From Candidatus Zixiibacteriota bacterium (lineage in GTDB: Bacteria; Zixibacteria; MSB-5A5; RBG-16-43-9), in assembly GCA_022865345.1 (NCBI GenBank), contig JALHSU010000026.1, forward strand, positions 1-34,296: a stretch of 34,296 nucleotides of DNA, given 5' to 3'. Shown here in pieces: positions 23,954-32,992 of this stretch. The notes below the pieces were generated by a model. The model saw nothing but the letters and a program-made list of their open reading frames with translations. It made no database searches and was not told where the DNA came from. Positions within the stretch are counted from its first letter, which is position 1; every line of letters begins with the position of its first letter. Position numbers and translations under genes: made by a program.

Positions 23954-25228
23954 ATGTCCACGAAAATAGTTTTCAAGCATATCGACGAACCAGAACAGCA
24001 CAGGATCGACACCTATTTGAAAAACGGAGGGTACCAGGCACTGCCCAAAACCCTGAGAGAGCTTTCTCCGGCTCAGGTGATCGAGGTTGTCAAAAAATCC
24101 GGATTAAGAGGAAGAGGTGGAGCAGGGTTTTCAACTGGTGCCAAATGGGGATTTGTGCCGGTTGATTCGCCCAAGCCACGGTTTCTAATCTGCAATGCGG
24201 ATGAAAGCGAGCCAGGTACTTTTAAAGACCGGGAATTAATAGAGAAAGACCCTCACCAGTTGATCGAGGGGATTATCATAGGAAGTTATGCAATAGGTGC
24301 GTATATCTCCTTTATCTATATCCGGGCTGAGTTTGGCTTCGGGGCAAAAAGGCTGGAGCAGGCTATAAAGGAAGCATACGATAAAGGTTATCTGGGCAAA
24401 AATATCTTAGGCTCAGGTTATGATCTGGACTTGATTTTGTATCGAGGTGCAGGTGCTTATATCTGCGGAGAGGAGACCTCGCTTCTCTCATCCATAGAAG
24501 GTATAAGACCTCTGGTCAGGCTCAGGCCTCCTTATCCGGCAGTGGCAGGATGTTACAACTGTCCCACTGCAGTGAATAACGTGGAGACTCTTTCCAACGT
24601 GCCTCACATCATACTTAACGGTGCGGAATGGTTTGCCAAAATCGGTACGCTCAAGAGCACAGGGACCAAGATATTCTGTTTATCAGGTCGGGTCAATAAG
24701 CCGGGGAATTACGAGCTTCCTATGGGAATACCTTTAAAAGAGCTGATTTACGACTATGGTGAAGGAATAAGAAACGGAAAGAAGCTAAAAGCCATTATAC
24801 CAGGTGGGGTTTCCAGTTGGGTAATGCCAGCAAGCAAAGTCGATGTGAAATTAGATTTTGAGTCTGTGGCTGAAGCAGGTTCTGCCTTGGGAAGTGGTGG
24901 GGTGATAATAATGGACGAGGATACCTGTATGGTGAAAGCTACCTTAAGACTGGTGAAATTCTACGAATTTGAATCCTGTGGAGAGTGCACTCCGTGCCGG
25001 GAGGGAACCTACTGGCTTTCAAAGATAATGCAGAGAATCGAGGATGGTAAAGGAAGGATGGAAGACCTTGACCTGCTCTTGGATTTAAGCGATAACATTT
25101 ACGGGAAAACGATCTGCCCCTTGGGCGAGTCTGCGACTATGCCGGTGACAAGCACCATAGAGCATTTCAGACAAGAGTATGAGGACCATATAAAGAATAA
25201 GCGGTGTCCTTTTGAAAAAAAGGTTTAA
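23954..25228 (+). CDS. nuoF: NADH-quinone oxidoreductase subunit F
   Basis: This 424-residue subunit oxidises NADH. It has the glycine-rich NADH loop GLRGRGGAGFSTGAKW (about 51-66), the FMN-site GAGAYICGEETSLL (about 170), and the N3 cluster ligands Cys342, Cys345 and Cys348 in ESCGECTPCREG plus Cys388 in TICPLGE. Length is normal. It is translated with nuoE and followed by a MITE-like repeat before nuoG. Confidence 0.97.
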   Translation: MSTKIVFKHIDEPEQHRIDTYLKNGGYQALPKTLRELSPAQVIEVVKKSGLRGRGGAGFSTGAKWGFVPVDSPKPRFLICNADESEPGTFKDRELIEKDPHQLIEGIIIGSYAIGAYISFIYIRAEFGFGAKRLEQAIKEAYDKGYLGKNILGSGYDLDLILYRGAGAYICGEETSLLSSIEGIRPLVRLRPPYPAVAGCYNCPTAVNNVETLSNVPHIILNGAEWFAKIGTLKSTGTKIFCLSGRVNKPGNYELPMGIPLKELIYDYGEGIRNGKKLKAIIPGGVSSWVMPASKVDVKLDFESVAEAGSALGSGGVIIMDEDTCMVKATLRLVKFYEFESCGECTPCREGTYWLSKIMQRIEDGKGRMEDLDLLLDLSDNIYGKTICPLGESATMPVTSTIEHFRQEYEDHIKNKRCPFEKKV

Positions 25229-25310
25229 AAGTTCAAAGGTTCAATGGTTCAAGGGAAGGAAAAAAAGAAGACGTAAGACGGGAGACGAAAAAATAAGAAC
25301 AACCATCATT

Positions 25311-25409
25311 TGTCATTCTGAGTCCCGTTGATGGCGGGACGAAGAATCTGCCGAATTTGACCTTGGAGGAGATTCTTCGGCCGTCCAAAGGGACTCCCTC
25401 AGAATGACA
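25311..25409. repeat. MITE-like element, TGTCATTCTGAG ends (nuoF-nuoG)
   Basis: This 99-bp element has ends and inner GAAGAATCT / AGATTCTTC arms like those of 21259-21349 but a different middle (GTCCCGTTGATGGCGGGAC hairpin in the left half). It ends 15 bp before the nuoG start codon. Confidence 0.85.
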
Positions 25410-25424
25410 TCTGAGAAATAAGAG

Positions 25425-28082
25425 ATGATAAGTCTAACCATAGATAATAAGCCGGTTGAGGTAGAAGAGGGGAAGACCATCCTGCAGGCGGCAAAGAAGG
25501 TAGGGGTCGATATTCCTACTTTCTGTTGGCATGAGAAGTTGAAAATCTTAGGTGGCTGCAGGGTCTGCTTGGTAGAGGTGGAGAAAGTGCACAAGCTGAT
25601 GATTGCCTGTAACACTCCAGTTACTCAGGGTATGGTGGTGTGGACCAATACGCCCAAAGTGATCAAAGCCCGCAAAGGAATAATAGAGTTTCTGCTGATC
25701 AACCATCCGCTGGACTGCCCCACCTGTGATAAAGGAGGAGAATGTGACCTGCAGGAGATCACCTTCAAATATGGGACTGACCGGAACAGGTTCGTTGAAG
25801 AAAAAAGAAGATATATCATAGACCAGACCTCCACTTTTGATGACCTGAAGATTGGGCCACAGGTAATCCGAAATCAGAACCGCTGCATATATTGTTTGAA
25901 ATGCATCCGCTTCTTAAAGGAAATTGCAGGCGAATACGATATGGGTGCTTTTATAAGAGGGTGGAGAAGCGAGATAAACGTCCTGCCTGCTATACCTATT
26001 GCCAATGTTTATTCCGGCAACACTGTGGAGATTTGTCCGGTTGGGGCTTTGACTGCCAAGTCCTGGCGGTATCTGATCAGGCCCTGGACTGCCAGTCAGG
26101 TAAAAAGCGTGTGTCCTTTCTGCGGGGATGGATGTAATCTCACTTTATGGGCAAGATTGAACAAGCTCTACCGGGGAACCTCCAGAAGAAACGATAAAGT
26201 GGATGAGGGTTTCATCTGCGATAAGGGGAGATGGGGCTATGATGTAGTCGGCAATCCGGAAAGGATAAAATTTCCCTGGGTCAAAAAAAATGGAAAATTG
26301 GCCGAGTCGAACTGGGAAGAGGCTTACGGTCTTCTGATCTCCAAACTGATAGAGATAAAAGAGAAATATGGTCCCAAAGCTTTAGCCGGTTTTGGCTCGG
26401 AAAGAGCAACTAATGAGGATAATTACATCTTTCAGAAATTCTTCAGAACGATTTTAGGATCAAACAACTTAGACTTCAGAGCAAAAACCAAGAAGGTGCT
26501 GTCTAGCCCTGCTCTTTTTGAATATTCGCAGGTTTACACAATGACCAATTCGATAGAAGGGATAGAAAAAGCAAAAACTATCTTAATTTTCGGCTCGGAC
26601 TTAAATTCGGAACATCCTATAATCAGCTTGAGGGTAAGGAAGTCAATCCTCAGAGAAGAAAATGGCGCCAGTCTACTGATAGCTAATCCAAAGAAGATAA
26701 AATTCAGCTCCATGGCTGAAAAAGAGATGATTTATAACTATGGGACCGAGGGCTTCTTGATCAATGGGTTACTAAAAACCATCTTCGATGAAAAATTAAT
26801 ATCCTCTAAGGTAAGCGAAAAAGAAATAGAAGGGCTGAAACAGAGTCTGGAGAACTATCCACTTTCTAAGGTGTCAGAATTGACCGGAGTAAGGGAAGAA
26901 AAGATTAAAGATTTTGCAAGAAAAATAGCCGCAAGCGAAAGCTTGATGATTTTCTGTGGCAGGTGGATTAGCGACAGTCTGCAGGCAGAAGCGATTTTAA
27001 AGGGATTCAATAATCTTCTGCTAACTACTGGAAAATGGGGAGAGAAATATTCAGGGTTTAATCTGCTGTGGGAAAACAATAACTCTCAGGGAGTTCTGGA
27101 TATGGGTCTTTTACCTGACAGGCTGCCTGGATTTGTTCCGGTTGAAGATGAAGTGGGAAGAGAAAGGCTGGAGAAAATCTGGAATTCGCCCATACCCAAA
27201 GAGAGAGGTTTGAATTATAATGAAATTTTATTAGGTATAAATGCTGAAAAGATAAAAGGGCTATATATAATGGGACAGGACCCGGTTGAGAGTTTTCCGG
27301 ATCGCGGGTATATCGAAGATACTCTGAAGAAATTAGATTTTCTGGTGGTTCAGGATATCTTCCTGACCGAGAGTGCAAAGTTGGCGGACGTGGTTCTGCC
27401 GGCCGCAGCTTTTGCTGAAAAAGAAGGGACTTTCACCAATGTGGAAAGAAGAGTGCAGAAACTCTGCCGGGCTTTAGTTCCACCCGGGGAAGCAAAATCT
27501 GACTGGGAGATAATCTGCGAGCTTTCCACCCTTATGGGGCATAAACAGCATTACCCATCGGCTTTCCAGATAACTGAGGAGATCGCCCAGGTCTCACCGA
27601 TCTACGGGGGAATAAAAGCTGACCGTCTGGACGACTGCGGCATTCAATGGCCCTGCCTGAATCTGAATGATCCGGGAACAACCGAGCTATTGCCGGATAA
27701 TTTCTTAAACAAAACCTCTCAACTTCTGCCAGTCGATTTTGAAGAGGTGCCTGTGGACGATGAATATCCCTTCATTCTGCTTACCGGAAGTCTGGCTCAT
27801 CATTCCGGAAAGCTAACCAACAAGTCATCCAACCTTTGTTCGATTGTTCCAGAAGGCTTCTGCCAGATAAATCCTCTGGATGCTGAGAAGCTCAACTTGA
27901 AAACCGGAGAGGAAGTCTTTGTAGAATCGCCCAAGGGGAAAATAAAAATAAAGGTAAAAACGGATGAATGCATAAACCCGGGAACGGTTTTCATTCCACA
28001 CAATTTTATGGAGATCAAAGTGAATGCTCTTTTGGACAAAGACAAGTTAGTTGACAGGGTGAAGTTGAACAGGGTAGGATAG
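25425..28082 (+). CDS. nuoG: NADH-quinone oxidoreductase subunit G
   Basis: This 885-residue subunit holds the chain of clusters of the peripheral arm. A [2Fe-2S] ferredoxin has Cys34, Cys45, Cys48 and Cys62. The His-ligated cluster uses His94, Cys98, Cys101 and Cys107. A 4Fe-4S cluster uses Cys154, Cys157, Cys160 and Cys204. An N7-type extra cluster is also ligated (Cys230, Cys233, Cys237, Cys265). A molybdopterin-oxidoreductase-like domain without visible metal function follows, ending in a C-terminal beta-barrel domain (from about 775, FILLTGSLAHHSGKLTNKSS). Retention of the N7 ligands is seen in a subset of bacteria. Confidence 0.97.
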   Translation: MISLTIDNKPVEVEEGKTILQAAKKVGVDIPTFCWHEKLKILGGCRVCLVEVEKVHKLMIACNTPVTQGMVVWTNTPKVIKARKGIIEFLLINHPLDCPTCDKGGECDLQEITFKYGTDRNRFVEEKRRYIIDQTSTFDDLKIGPQVIRNQNRCIYCLKCIRFLKEIAGEYDMGAFIRGWRSEINVLPAIPIANVYSGNTVEICPVGALTAKSWRYLIRPWTASQVKSVCPFCGDGCNLTLWARLNKLYRGTSRRNDKVDEGFICDKGRWGYDVVGNPERIKFPWVKKNGKLAESNWEEAYGLLISKLIEIKEKYGPKALAGFGSERATNEDNYIFQKFFRTILGSNNLDFRAKTKKVLSSPALFEYSQVYTMTNSIEGIEKAKTILIFGSDLNSEHPIISLRVRKSILREENGASLLIANPKKIKFSSMAEKEMIYNYGTEGFLINGLLKTIFDEKLISSKVSEKEIEGLKQSLENYPLSKVSELTGVREEKIKDFARKIAASESLMIFCGRWISDSLQAEAILKGFNNLLLTTGKWGEKYSGFNLLWENNNSQGVLDMGLLPDRLPGFVPVEDEVGRERLEKIWNSPIPKERGLNYNEILLGINAEKIKGLYIMGQDPVESFPDRGYIEDTLKKLDFLVVQDIFLTESAKLADVVLPAAAFAEKEGTFTNVERRVQKLCRALVPPGEAKSDWEIICELSTLMGHKQHYPSAFQITEEIAQVSPIYGGIKADRLDDCGIQWPCLNLNDPGTTELLPDNFLNKTSQLLPVDFEEVPVDDEYPFILLTGSLAHHSGKLTNKSSNLCSIVPEGFCQINPLDAEKLNLKTGEEVFVESPKGKIKIKVKTDECINPGTVFIPHNFMEIKVNALLDKDKLVDRVKLNRVG

Positions 28083-28127
28083 AGAATATATGGTCGAGTC
28101 TACGTTCATAATAGAGATAAGGTCACG

Positions 28128-28172
28128 TAGGGGTGGAGCTTGTCTCCACCCGTCCCCTAGGGCGTCCCTACG
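28128..28172. repeat. Paired GTAG hairpin between nuoG and nuoH
   Basis: GTAG, stem GGGTGGAG/CTCCACCC, then a second imperfect hairpin (CCCCTAGGG core) ending CTAC. The 180-bp gap holds no gene. Confidence 0.8.
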
Positions 28173-28262
28173 CGGATCTACAGGGCGTCCAGTTGTACGC
28201 CCATATGCATGTTCAAATCTGTTCTGAAATCGCGCCATAGCGATAAGGCAGGATAGGCAATT

Positions 28263-29246
28263 ATGCTTGAATTTCTGATAATAACGTCAATCAAGATAGC
28301 TGTTTTCCTGGCGATCTGGCTGGGGGGGATGGCTTATCTTACCTGGCTGGAAAGGAAGCTGTTGGGCGACTTTCAGGTCAGGCTTGGACCGGCTTATGTG
28401 GGACCTTTCGGGCTTCTCCAGCCGATTGCAGATGGTCTCAAACTTTTCTTTAAAGAAGATATTACTCCGTCGTCTGCTTCCAAGCTGGTCTACACAATTG
28501 CTCCGCTTTTGACTTTTGTGCCTGCCTTTATACTCTTCGGGGTCATTCCAATAGGTAACGAGATAACTTTATTCGGGAAACAGATACAGTTGGTCGTGTC
28601 TGACTTAAATGTTGGTGTACTGTATATCTTGGCAGTCTTCTCAGTGGCAGTCTACGGTATAGTTTTAGCCGGCTGGTCCTACAACAACAAATATTCGCTT
28701 ATCGGAGGGGTCAGATCAACTGCCCAGGCGATTAGCTATGAGGTCTCTCTGGGTCTTTCCCTAATCGGGCTTTTGATGATCTCAGGAAGTCTTGACCTGG
28801 TCGAAATTGTGAAATCCCAGGATAGTTTCTTTCACTGGTATATCTTCCGCCAGCCTTTGGGTTTCATACTTTTCTTAATCTGCGGCATAGCGGATAATAA
28901 CCGGGCACCGTTTGATTTGCCGGAAGCAGAAAACGAGTTAGTGGCTGGCTATTATACCGAGTATTCGAGTATGAAATTCGCCTTATTCTTCCTGGGCGAA
29001 TATGGGAATATGATCAACATCTCCGCGCTCACCACAACCCTGTTCTTAGGCGGATGGCAGGGACCTCTGCTGCCGTCATTTGTCTGGTTTTTCATAAAGG
29101 TTTTCGCATTACTTTTCCTTTACATCTGGATCAGGGCGACCCTGCCCCGGTTCAGGTACGATCAACTGATGAATTTCGGGTGGAAAGTCTTGTTTCCATT
29201 AGCTATACTTAACATTTTTATCACTGGAATAGTACTGGTATATTAA
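28263..29246 (+). CDS. nuoH: NADH-quinone oxidoreductase subunit H
   Basis: This 327-residue membrane subunit joins the two arms and forms the quinone channel. Conserved segments are WLERKLLGDFQVRLGP, LLQPIADGLKLFFKEDI, GIADNNRAPFDLPEAENEL and VAGYYTEYSS. About eight hydrophobic helices are visible. AGGATAGG lies before the ATG. nuoI follows directly after 1 bp. Confidence 0.97.
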   Translation: MLEFLIITSIKIAVFLAIWLGGMAYLTWLERKLLGDFQVRLGPAYVGPFGLLQPIADGLKLFFKEDITPSSASKLVYTIAPLLTFVPAFILFGVIPIGNEITLFGKQIQLVVSDLNVGVLYILAVFSVAVYGIVLAGWSYNNKYSLIGGVRSTAQAISYEVSLGLSLIGLLMISGSLDLVEIVKSQDSFFHWYIFRQPLGFILFLICGIADNNRAPFDLPEAENELVAGYYTEYSSMKFALFFLGEYGNMINISALTTTLFLGGWQGPLLPSFVWFFIKVFALLFLYIWIRATLPRFRYDQLMNFGWKVLFPLAILNIFITGIVLVY

Positions 29247-29247
29247 T

Positions 29248-29715
29248 ATGTTCAATTTTGTAAAATATATACTGGCATTGATCAAAGGTTTAAGCGTAAC
29301 CTTCAAGCATATTTTCAAAAAGCCGGTAACTGACAGATACCCAAAGAAAAAAAGGGAGATGCTTCCCCGCTATCGGGGACTGCATTATTTGGCACGGTAT
29401 GATGACGGAAAAGAAAGATGCGTCTGCTGCGGATTATGCGCAGCTGCCTGCCCGGTCGAATGCATTTATATGGAAGGAGAAGAGATCGAGGGTGGGGAGA
29501 GGTATCCCAAGGTTTATGAGATCAACGAGCTGAGATGTATCTTCTGCGGATGGTGCGAGGAGGCTTGCCCGGAAAATGCCATCTTCTTAGGCAGAGAATA
29601 TGAGTTCACCTATGATAACCGGAACGATTATATCTACACCAAGGAAATGCTTCTGGCACTTTTTCCAAAAAGCGTCAAAGACAGAAAAAAAGCTCTCGGA
29701 GGGGAGATAGATTAA
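29248..29715 (+). CDS. nuoI: NADH-quinone oxidoreductase subunit I
   Basis: This 155-residue protein has two 4Fe-4S ferredoxin motifs, CVCCGLCAAACPVEC (first ligands Cys58, Cys61, Cys64, Cys68) and CIFCGWCEEACP, which carry clusters N6a and N6b. The basic N-terminal helix contacts the membrane arm. It passes electrons from NuoG to NuoB. Confidence 0.97.
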   Translation: MFNFVKYILALIKGLSVTFKHIFKKPVTDRYPKKKREMLPRYRGLHYLARYDDGKERCVCCGLCAAACPVECIYMEGEEIEGGERYPKVYEINELRCIFCGWCEEACPENAIFLGREYEFTYDNRNDYIYTKEMLLALFPKSVKDRKKALGGEID

Positions 29716-29718
29716 GAT

Positions 29719-30222
29719 ATGGAACTTGCTCTTTTCATAATCCTGGCACTTGTGGCAATTGCCTCAGCTTTGATGGTTATCCTGCAGAGGAATCCGGTCT
29801 ACAGCGCCCTGTCTTTGATCGTGACTCTGGGTAGTATCGCCATCCTATTCATTTTGCAAAAGGCTTACTTCCTGGCTTTTATCCAGATCATCGTGTATGC
29901 AGGCGCCATAATGATCCTTTTCATTTTCGTGATTATGCTTTTGAACTTAAGAAAGGACGAGTTCGGTCCGGAAAAAAGGAAACTGCAGAGATTCTTCGGG
30001 CTGGTTTTCTCTCTCCTTCTGGTAGTGGAGCTTTTCTTTGTGGTCAGGTATGCACTTTTCGGCAAGACTGGAGAGTCTTTGCAAGTGGCAGAGGATTTCG
30101 GGACAGCCAGCGCGCTGGGCAGGCTCCTTTTCTCTACTTATCTTTTCCCCTTTGAGATCACCTCGATACTCCTTTTGATTGCGATGATTGGGGCACTTTT
30201 TTTAGCCCGGAGGGAAGAATAG
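29719..30222 (+). CDS. nuoJ: NADH-quinone oxidoreductase subunit J
   Basis: This 167-residue, five-helix membrane subunit has the ND6 signature NPVYSALSLIVTLGSIAILF and YAGAIMILFIFVIMLLNL, the segment with the pi-bulge helix that couples quinone chemistry to proton pumping. It is tightly packed between nuoI (3 bp) and nuoK (0 bp). Confidence 0.96.
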   Translation: MELALFIILALVAIASALMVILQRNPVYSALSLIVTLGSIAILFILQKAYFLAFIQIIVYAGAIMILFIFVIMLLNLRKDEFGPEKRKLQRFFGLVFSLLLVVELFFVVRYALFGKTGESLQVAEDFGTASALGRLLFSTYLFPFEITSILLLIAMIGALFLARREE

Positions 30223-30525
30223 ATGGTGCCGGTAACTTATTATCTGCTCTTGAGCGGGATACTCTTCTCTATCGGGGTTTTAGGGTTTTTGATCCGGAGA
30301 AACGTTCTGGTGGTTTTTATGTCAATAGAGATTATGCTGAATGCGGCGAATTTAGCTTTTATTGCCTTTGCCAGGGAGATGGGGTCTTTATCCGGGCAGG
30401 TAATAGTGTTCCTGGTTATGACTGTAGCGGCGGCAGAAGCGGGAGTGGGTCTGGCGATTATAATCCTTTTCTACAGAAATAAAAAAAGCGCTAACGTGGA
30501 TGATGGGAATTTGATGAAATGGTAA
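30223..30525 (+). CDS. nuoK: NADH-quinone oxidoreductase subunit K
   Basis: This 100-residue, three-helix ND4L homologue has the conserved Glu in [14 protein letters not shown] (helix 2) and a second Glu in [17 protein letters not shown] (helix 3). Both belong to the proton path. Its ATG directly follows the nuoJ stop codon. A 290-bp repeat-filled gap separates it from nuoL. Confidence 0.97.
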   Translation: MVPVTYYLLLSGILFSIGVLGFLIRRNVLVVFMSIEIMLNAANLAFIAFAREMGSLSGQVIVFLVMTVAAAEAGVGLAIIILFYRNKKSANVDDGNLMKW

Positions 30526-30579
30526 AAAAGGTTCAAGGGTTCAAGGGAAAAAAATGACGTGAGCCTGACGGAGATTAAT

Positions 30580-30657
30580 TGTCATTCTGAGTCCGCCAAG
30601 GGCGGACGAAGAATCTGAGATTCTTCGTCCGTCAAAATTGACTCCCTCAGAATGACA
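30580..30657. repeat. MITE-like element, TGTCATTCTGAG ends (nuoK-nuoL)
   Basis: This 78-bp element is the shortest of the three. Ends and inner GAAGAATCT / AGATTCTTC arms are kept, with GTCCGCC-AAG-GGCGGAC in the left half. Confidence 0.85.
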
Positions 30658-30669
30658 AATGAAGAGAAC

Positions 30670-30798
30670 GTAGGGCAAGGCTTCAGCTTGCTTCGGAATA
30701 CAAGGAGAAAATGTAGGGGCGAGGTTCCCTCGCCCATCTGGAGAAACGTAGCGCGAGGCTTTCAGCCTCGCAATGCGACCCTAAAAGGGTCGCGCTAC
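30670..30798. repeat. GTAG hairpins before nuoL
   Basis: Three elements are present: 30670-30691 (GCAAG/CTTGC), 30713-30735 (GGGCGAGG/CCTCGCCC), and a paired form 30748-30798 (GTAG, GCGAGGCT/AGCCTCGC, AAT, GCGACCC/GGGTCGC, CTAC). The last ends 17 bp before the nuoL start codon. Confidence 0.88.
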
Positions 30799-30815
30799 GA
30801 AAAACAGAGTAAAAT

Positions 30816-32723
30816 ATGATAGAATATATCTGGTTAATACCGTTGCTTCCCTTGATCGGGTTTGTCATCAATGGGATTTTGGGGAGAAAATTAGGGAAGA
30901 CCCTAGTTTCCTTGATCGGGTGTGGCACGATTGGGGTTTCGTTCCTTATCTCCGTTAAAATTCTCTTTGAGCTTCTGTTTCTCCCTGCAGAGCATAGGAT
31001 TATCGAGAGAGTTGTCTTCCCCTGGATTTATTCCGGACTTTTTAAGATCAATGTTTCTTTCCTTTTAGACCCCTTATCCTGTGTGATGATTTTGGTGGTT
31101 TCCGGAGTCGGTTTTTTCATTCACGTCTATTCAGTTGGCTATATGTCGGGAGATAAAGGTTTTGCCAGATTTTTCTCCTTTATGAACCTTTTCGTCTTCT
31201 TTATGCTGACCCTGGTTCTGTCCAACAACTTCCTTTTACTTTATTTAGGCTGGGAGGGTGTGGGTTTATGCTCTTACCTTCTGATAGGCTTCTGGTATGA
31301 AAAGAAGTCTGCCTCAGATGCGGCTAAAAAAGCTTTCATCGTCAACCGGATAGGGGATTTTGGATTTGCCCTGGGTATTATGCTTATCTTCTGGACCTTT
31401 GGTACGCTCAACTATTCAGAGGTATTCTCTCAAGCTCCTTCTCTTCTCACAGTTGGCGGCGGGCTGGCAACTGCAATCACCCTGCTTTTATTTATGGGAG
31501 CAGTGGGGAAGTCTGCCCAGATTCCGCTCTATGTGTGGCTGCCGGATGCGATGGAAGGACCAACTCCGGTTTCTGCTTTGATCCATGCAGCCACTATGGT
31601 GACTGCTGGTGTCTATATGGTAGCCAGATGTCACGTTCTTTTTCAGCTTGCTCCATTCACTATGGGTCTGGTTGCAGTCATTGGGGCTGTTACCGCACTT
31701 TACACCGCTTCAATCGGAATGGTGCAGAACGACATAAAAAGGGTTCTGGCTTATTCAACTATCAGCCAGCTTGGTTATATGTTCCTGGGATGCGGAGTGG
31801 GCGCTTTTGCCTCCGGGATTTTCCATCTGATGACTCATGCTTTTTTCAAGGCTTTGCTCTTTTTAGGAGCGGGAAGTGTGATGCATGCTCTATCAGGTGA
31901 GCTGAATATGCAGAAGATGGGAGAACTCAAGAATAAGCTTCCGGTTACTTTCTGGACGATGTTTGCCGCAGTTTTAGCGATTTCCGGGATACCTTTATTC
32001 TCCGGTTTTTTCAGCAAGGATGAGATTTTATGGAAAGCGTTTTCTCAGGGTAATTTAATTTTGTGGATTATCGGTCTGGTCACTGCAGGGATGACTGCTT
32101 TCTATATGTTCAGGCTTTTCTTCTTAACCTTCTTTGGGAAGTCAAGAGTGGATGAATCGATAAAATCTCATATCCACGAGTCCCCAAAGATTATGACTGT
32201 TCCTCTTGCCGTCCTGGCAGTCCTTTCAGTTATCGGTGGATACATAGGGATTCCCAAATCATTAGGAGGCGGAAACAACTTTGAGAGTTTCTTAAGCCCG
32301 GTCTTTGGTGAAAAAGGAGAGATGATTTTACATCCAGCTTCTACTGAATATCTTCTGATGGCGCTATCTGTTGTCGTGGCTTTGCTGGGTATCTTCTTTG
32401 CTTACAGATTTTATGTCAAGAGTCCGGACCTTCCAAAAAGCCTGGCACAGAGATTCAGTTTTCCTTATAAACTTCTTTTGAATAAATATTATGTGGATGA
32501 GCTTTATTTCAAGGTCGTTGTCAACCCGTTGCTTAAGTTTGCCACTTTCCTCTGGCAGTTCTTTGACGTGAAAGTAATCGATGGATTTGCCAACGGGTTA
32601 GCCAATACAGTTAACTGGTTTGCAGGTATAGGCAGAAAAGTCCAGACCGGGTACGTGCGTAACTATGCCTTAGGTATGGTTTTCGGAGTGCTCCTGATTC
32701 TGGCTTATTTCATATTGAGGTGA
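30816..32723 (+). CDS. nuoL: NADH-quinone oxidoreductase subunit L
   Basis: This 635-residue antiporter-like subunit has the conserved Glu in LGWEGVGLCSYLLIGFWY and the Lys in GAVGKSAQIPLYVWLPDAMEG of proton channels, followed by SALIHAATMVTAGVYMVAR. The C-terminal long lateral helix and anchor follow (about 540-635). It is the most distal proton-pumping unit of the membrane arm. Confidence 0.97.
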   Translation: MIEYIWLIPLLPLIGFVINGILGRKLGKTLVSLIGCGTIGVSFLISVKILFELLFLPAEHRIIERVVFPWIYSGLFKINVSFLLDPLSCVMILVVSGVGFFIHVYSVGYMSGDKGFARFFSFMNLFVFFMLTLVLSNNFLLLYLGWEGVGLCSYLLIGFWYEKKSASDAAKKAFIVNRIGDFGFALGIMLIFWTFGTLNYSEVFSQAPSLLTVGGGLATAITLLLFMGAVGKSAQIPLYVWLPDAMEGPTPVSALIHAATMVTAGVYMVARCHVLFQLAPFTMGLVAVIGAVTALYTASIGMVQNDIKRVLAYSTISQLGYMFLGCGVGAFASGIFHLMTHAFFKALLFLGAGSVMHALSGELNMQKMGELKNKLPVTFWTMFAAVLAISGIPLFSGFFSKDEILWKAFSQGNLILWIIGLVTAGMTAFYMFRLFFLTFFGKSRVDESIKSHIHESPKIMTVPLAVLAVLSVIGGYIGIPKSLGGGNNFESFLSPVFGEKGEMILHPASTEYLLMALSVVVALLGIFFAYRFYVKSPDLPKSLAQRFSFPYKLLLNKYYVDELYFKVVVNPLLKFATFLWQFFDVKVIDGFANGLANTVNWFAGIGRKVQTGYVRNYALGMVFGVLLILAYFILR

Positions 32724-32731
32724 TTACTTTC

Positions 32732-32980
32732 GTAGCGCGACCCTTATGCGTTCTAACTGACTTTAGTCAGGTTTTCCCCTCTCCTTTGCAAGGAGAGGGT
32801 TAGGGTGAGGTCACGCCACTAAAGTGGCTATGAACGAGGTATATTGAGGTGATTATAAAAGTAGCGGAAAGCTTTAGCCTTCCATAAAAGGTTTTTCGAA
32901 TTACGTAGCGCGACCCTTTCAGGGTCGCATTGCCCTACGGGCGCTACGGAAAGAAATGGAGGTCTTAAGACCTCCGCTAC
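32732..32980. repeat. GTAG hairpins between nuoL and nuoM
   Basis: The 269-bp gap carries a truncated GTAGCGCGACCC element (from 32732), a CCCTCTCCTTTGCAAGGAGAGGG palindrome-like stem (about 32778-32800), a paired element 32905-32947 (GCGACCCT/AGGGTCGC, then GCCC/GGGC, CTAC), and a palindrome GGAGGTCTT/AAGACCTCC ending CTAC (32958-32980). Confidence 0.82.
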
Positions 32981-32992
32981 ATTAAAATTAAA

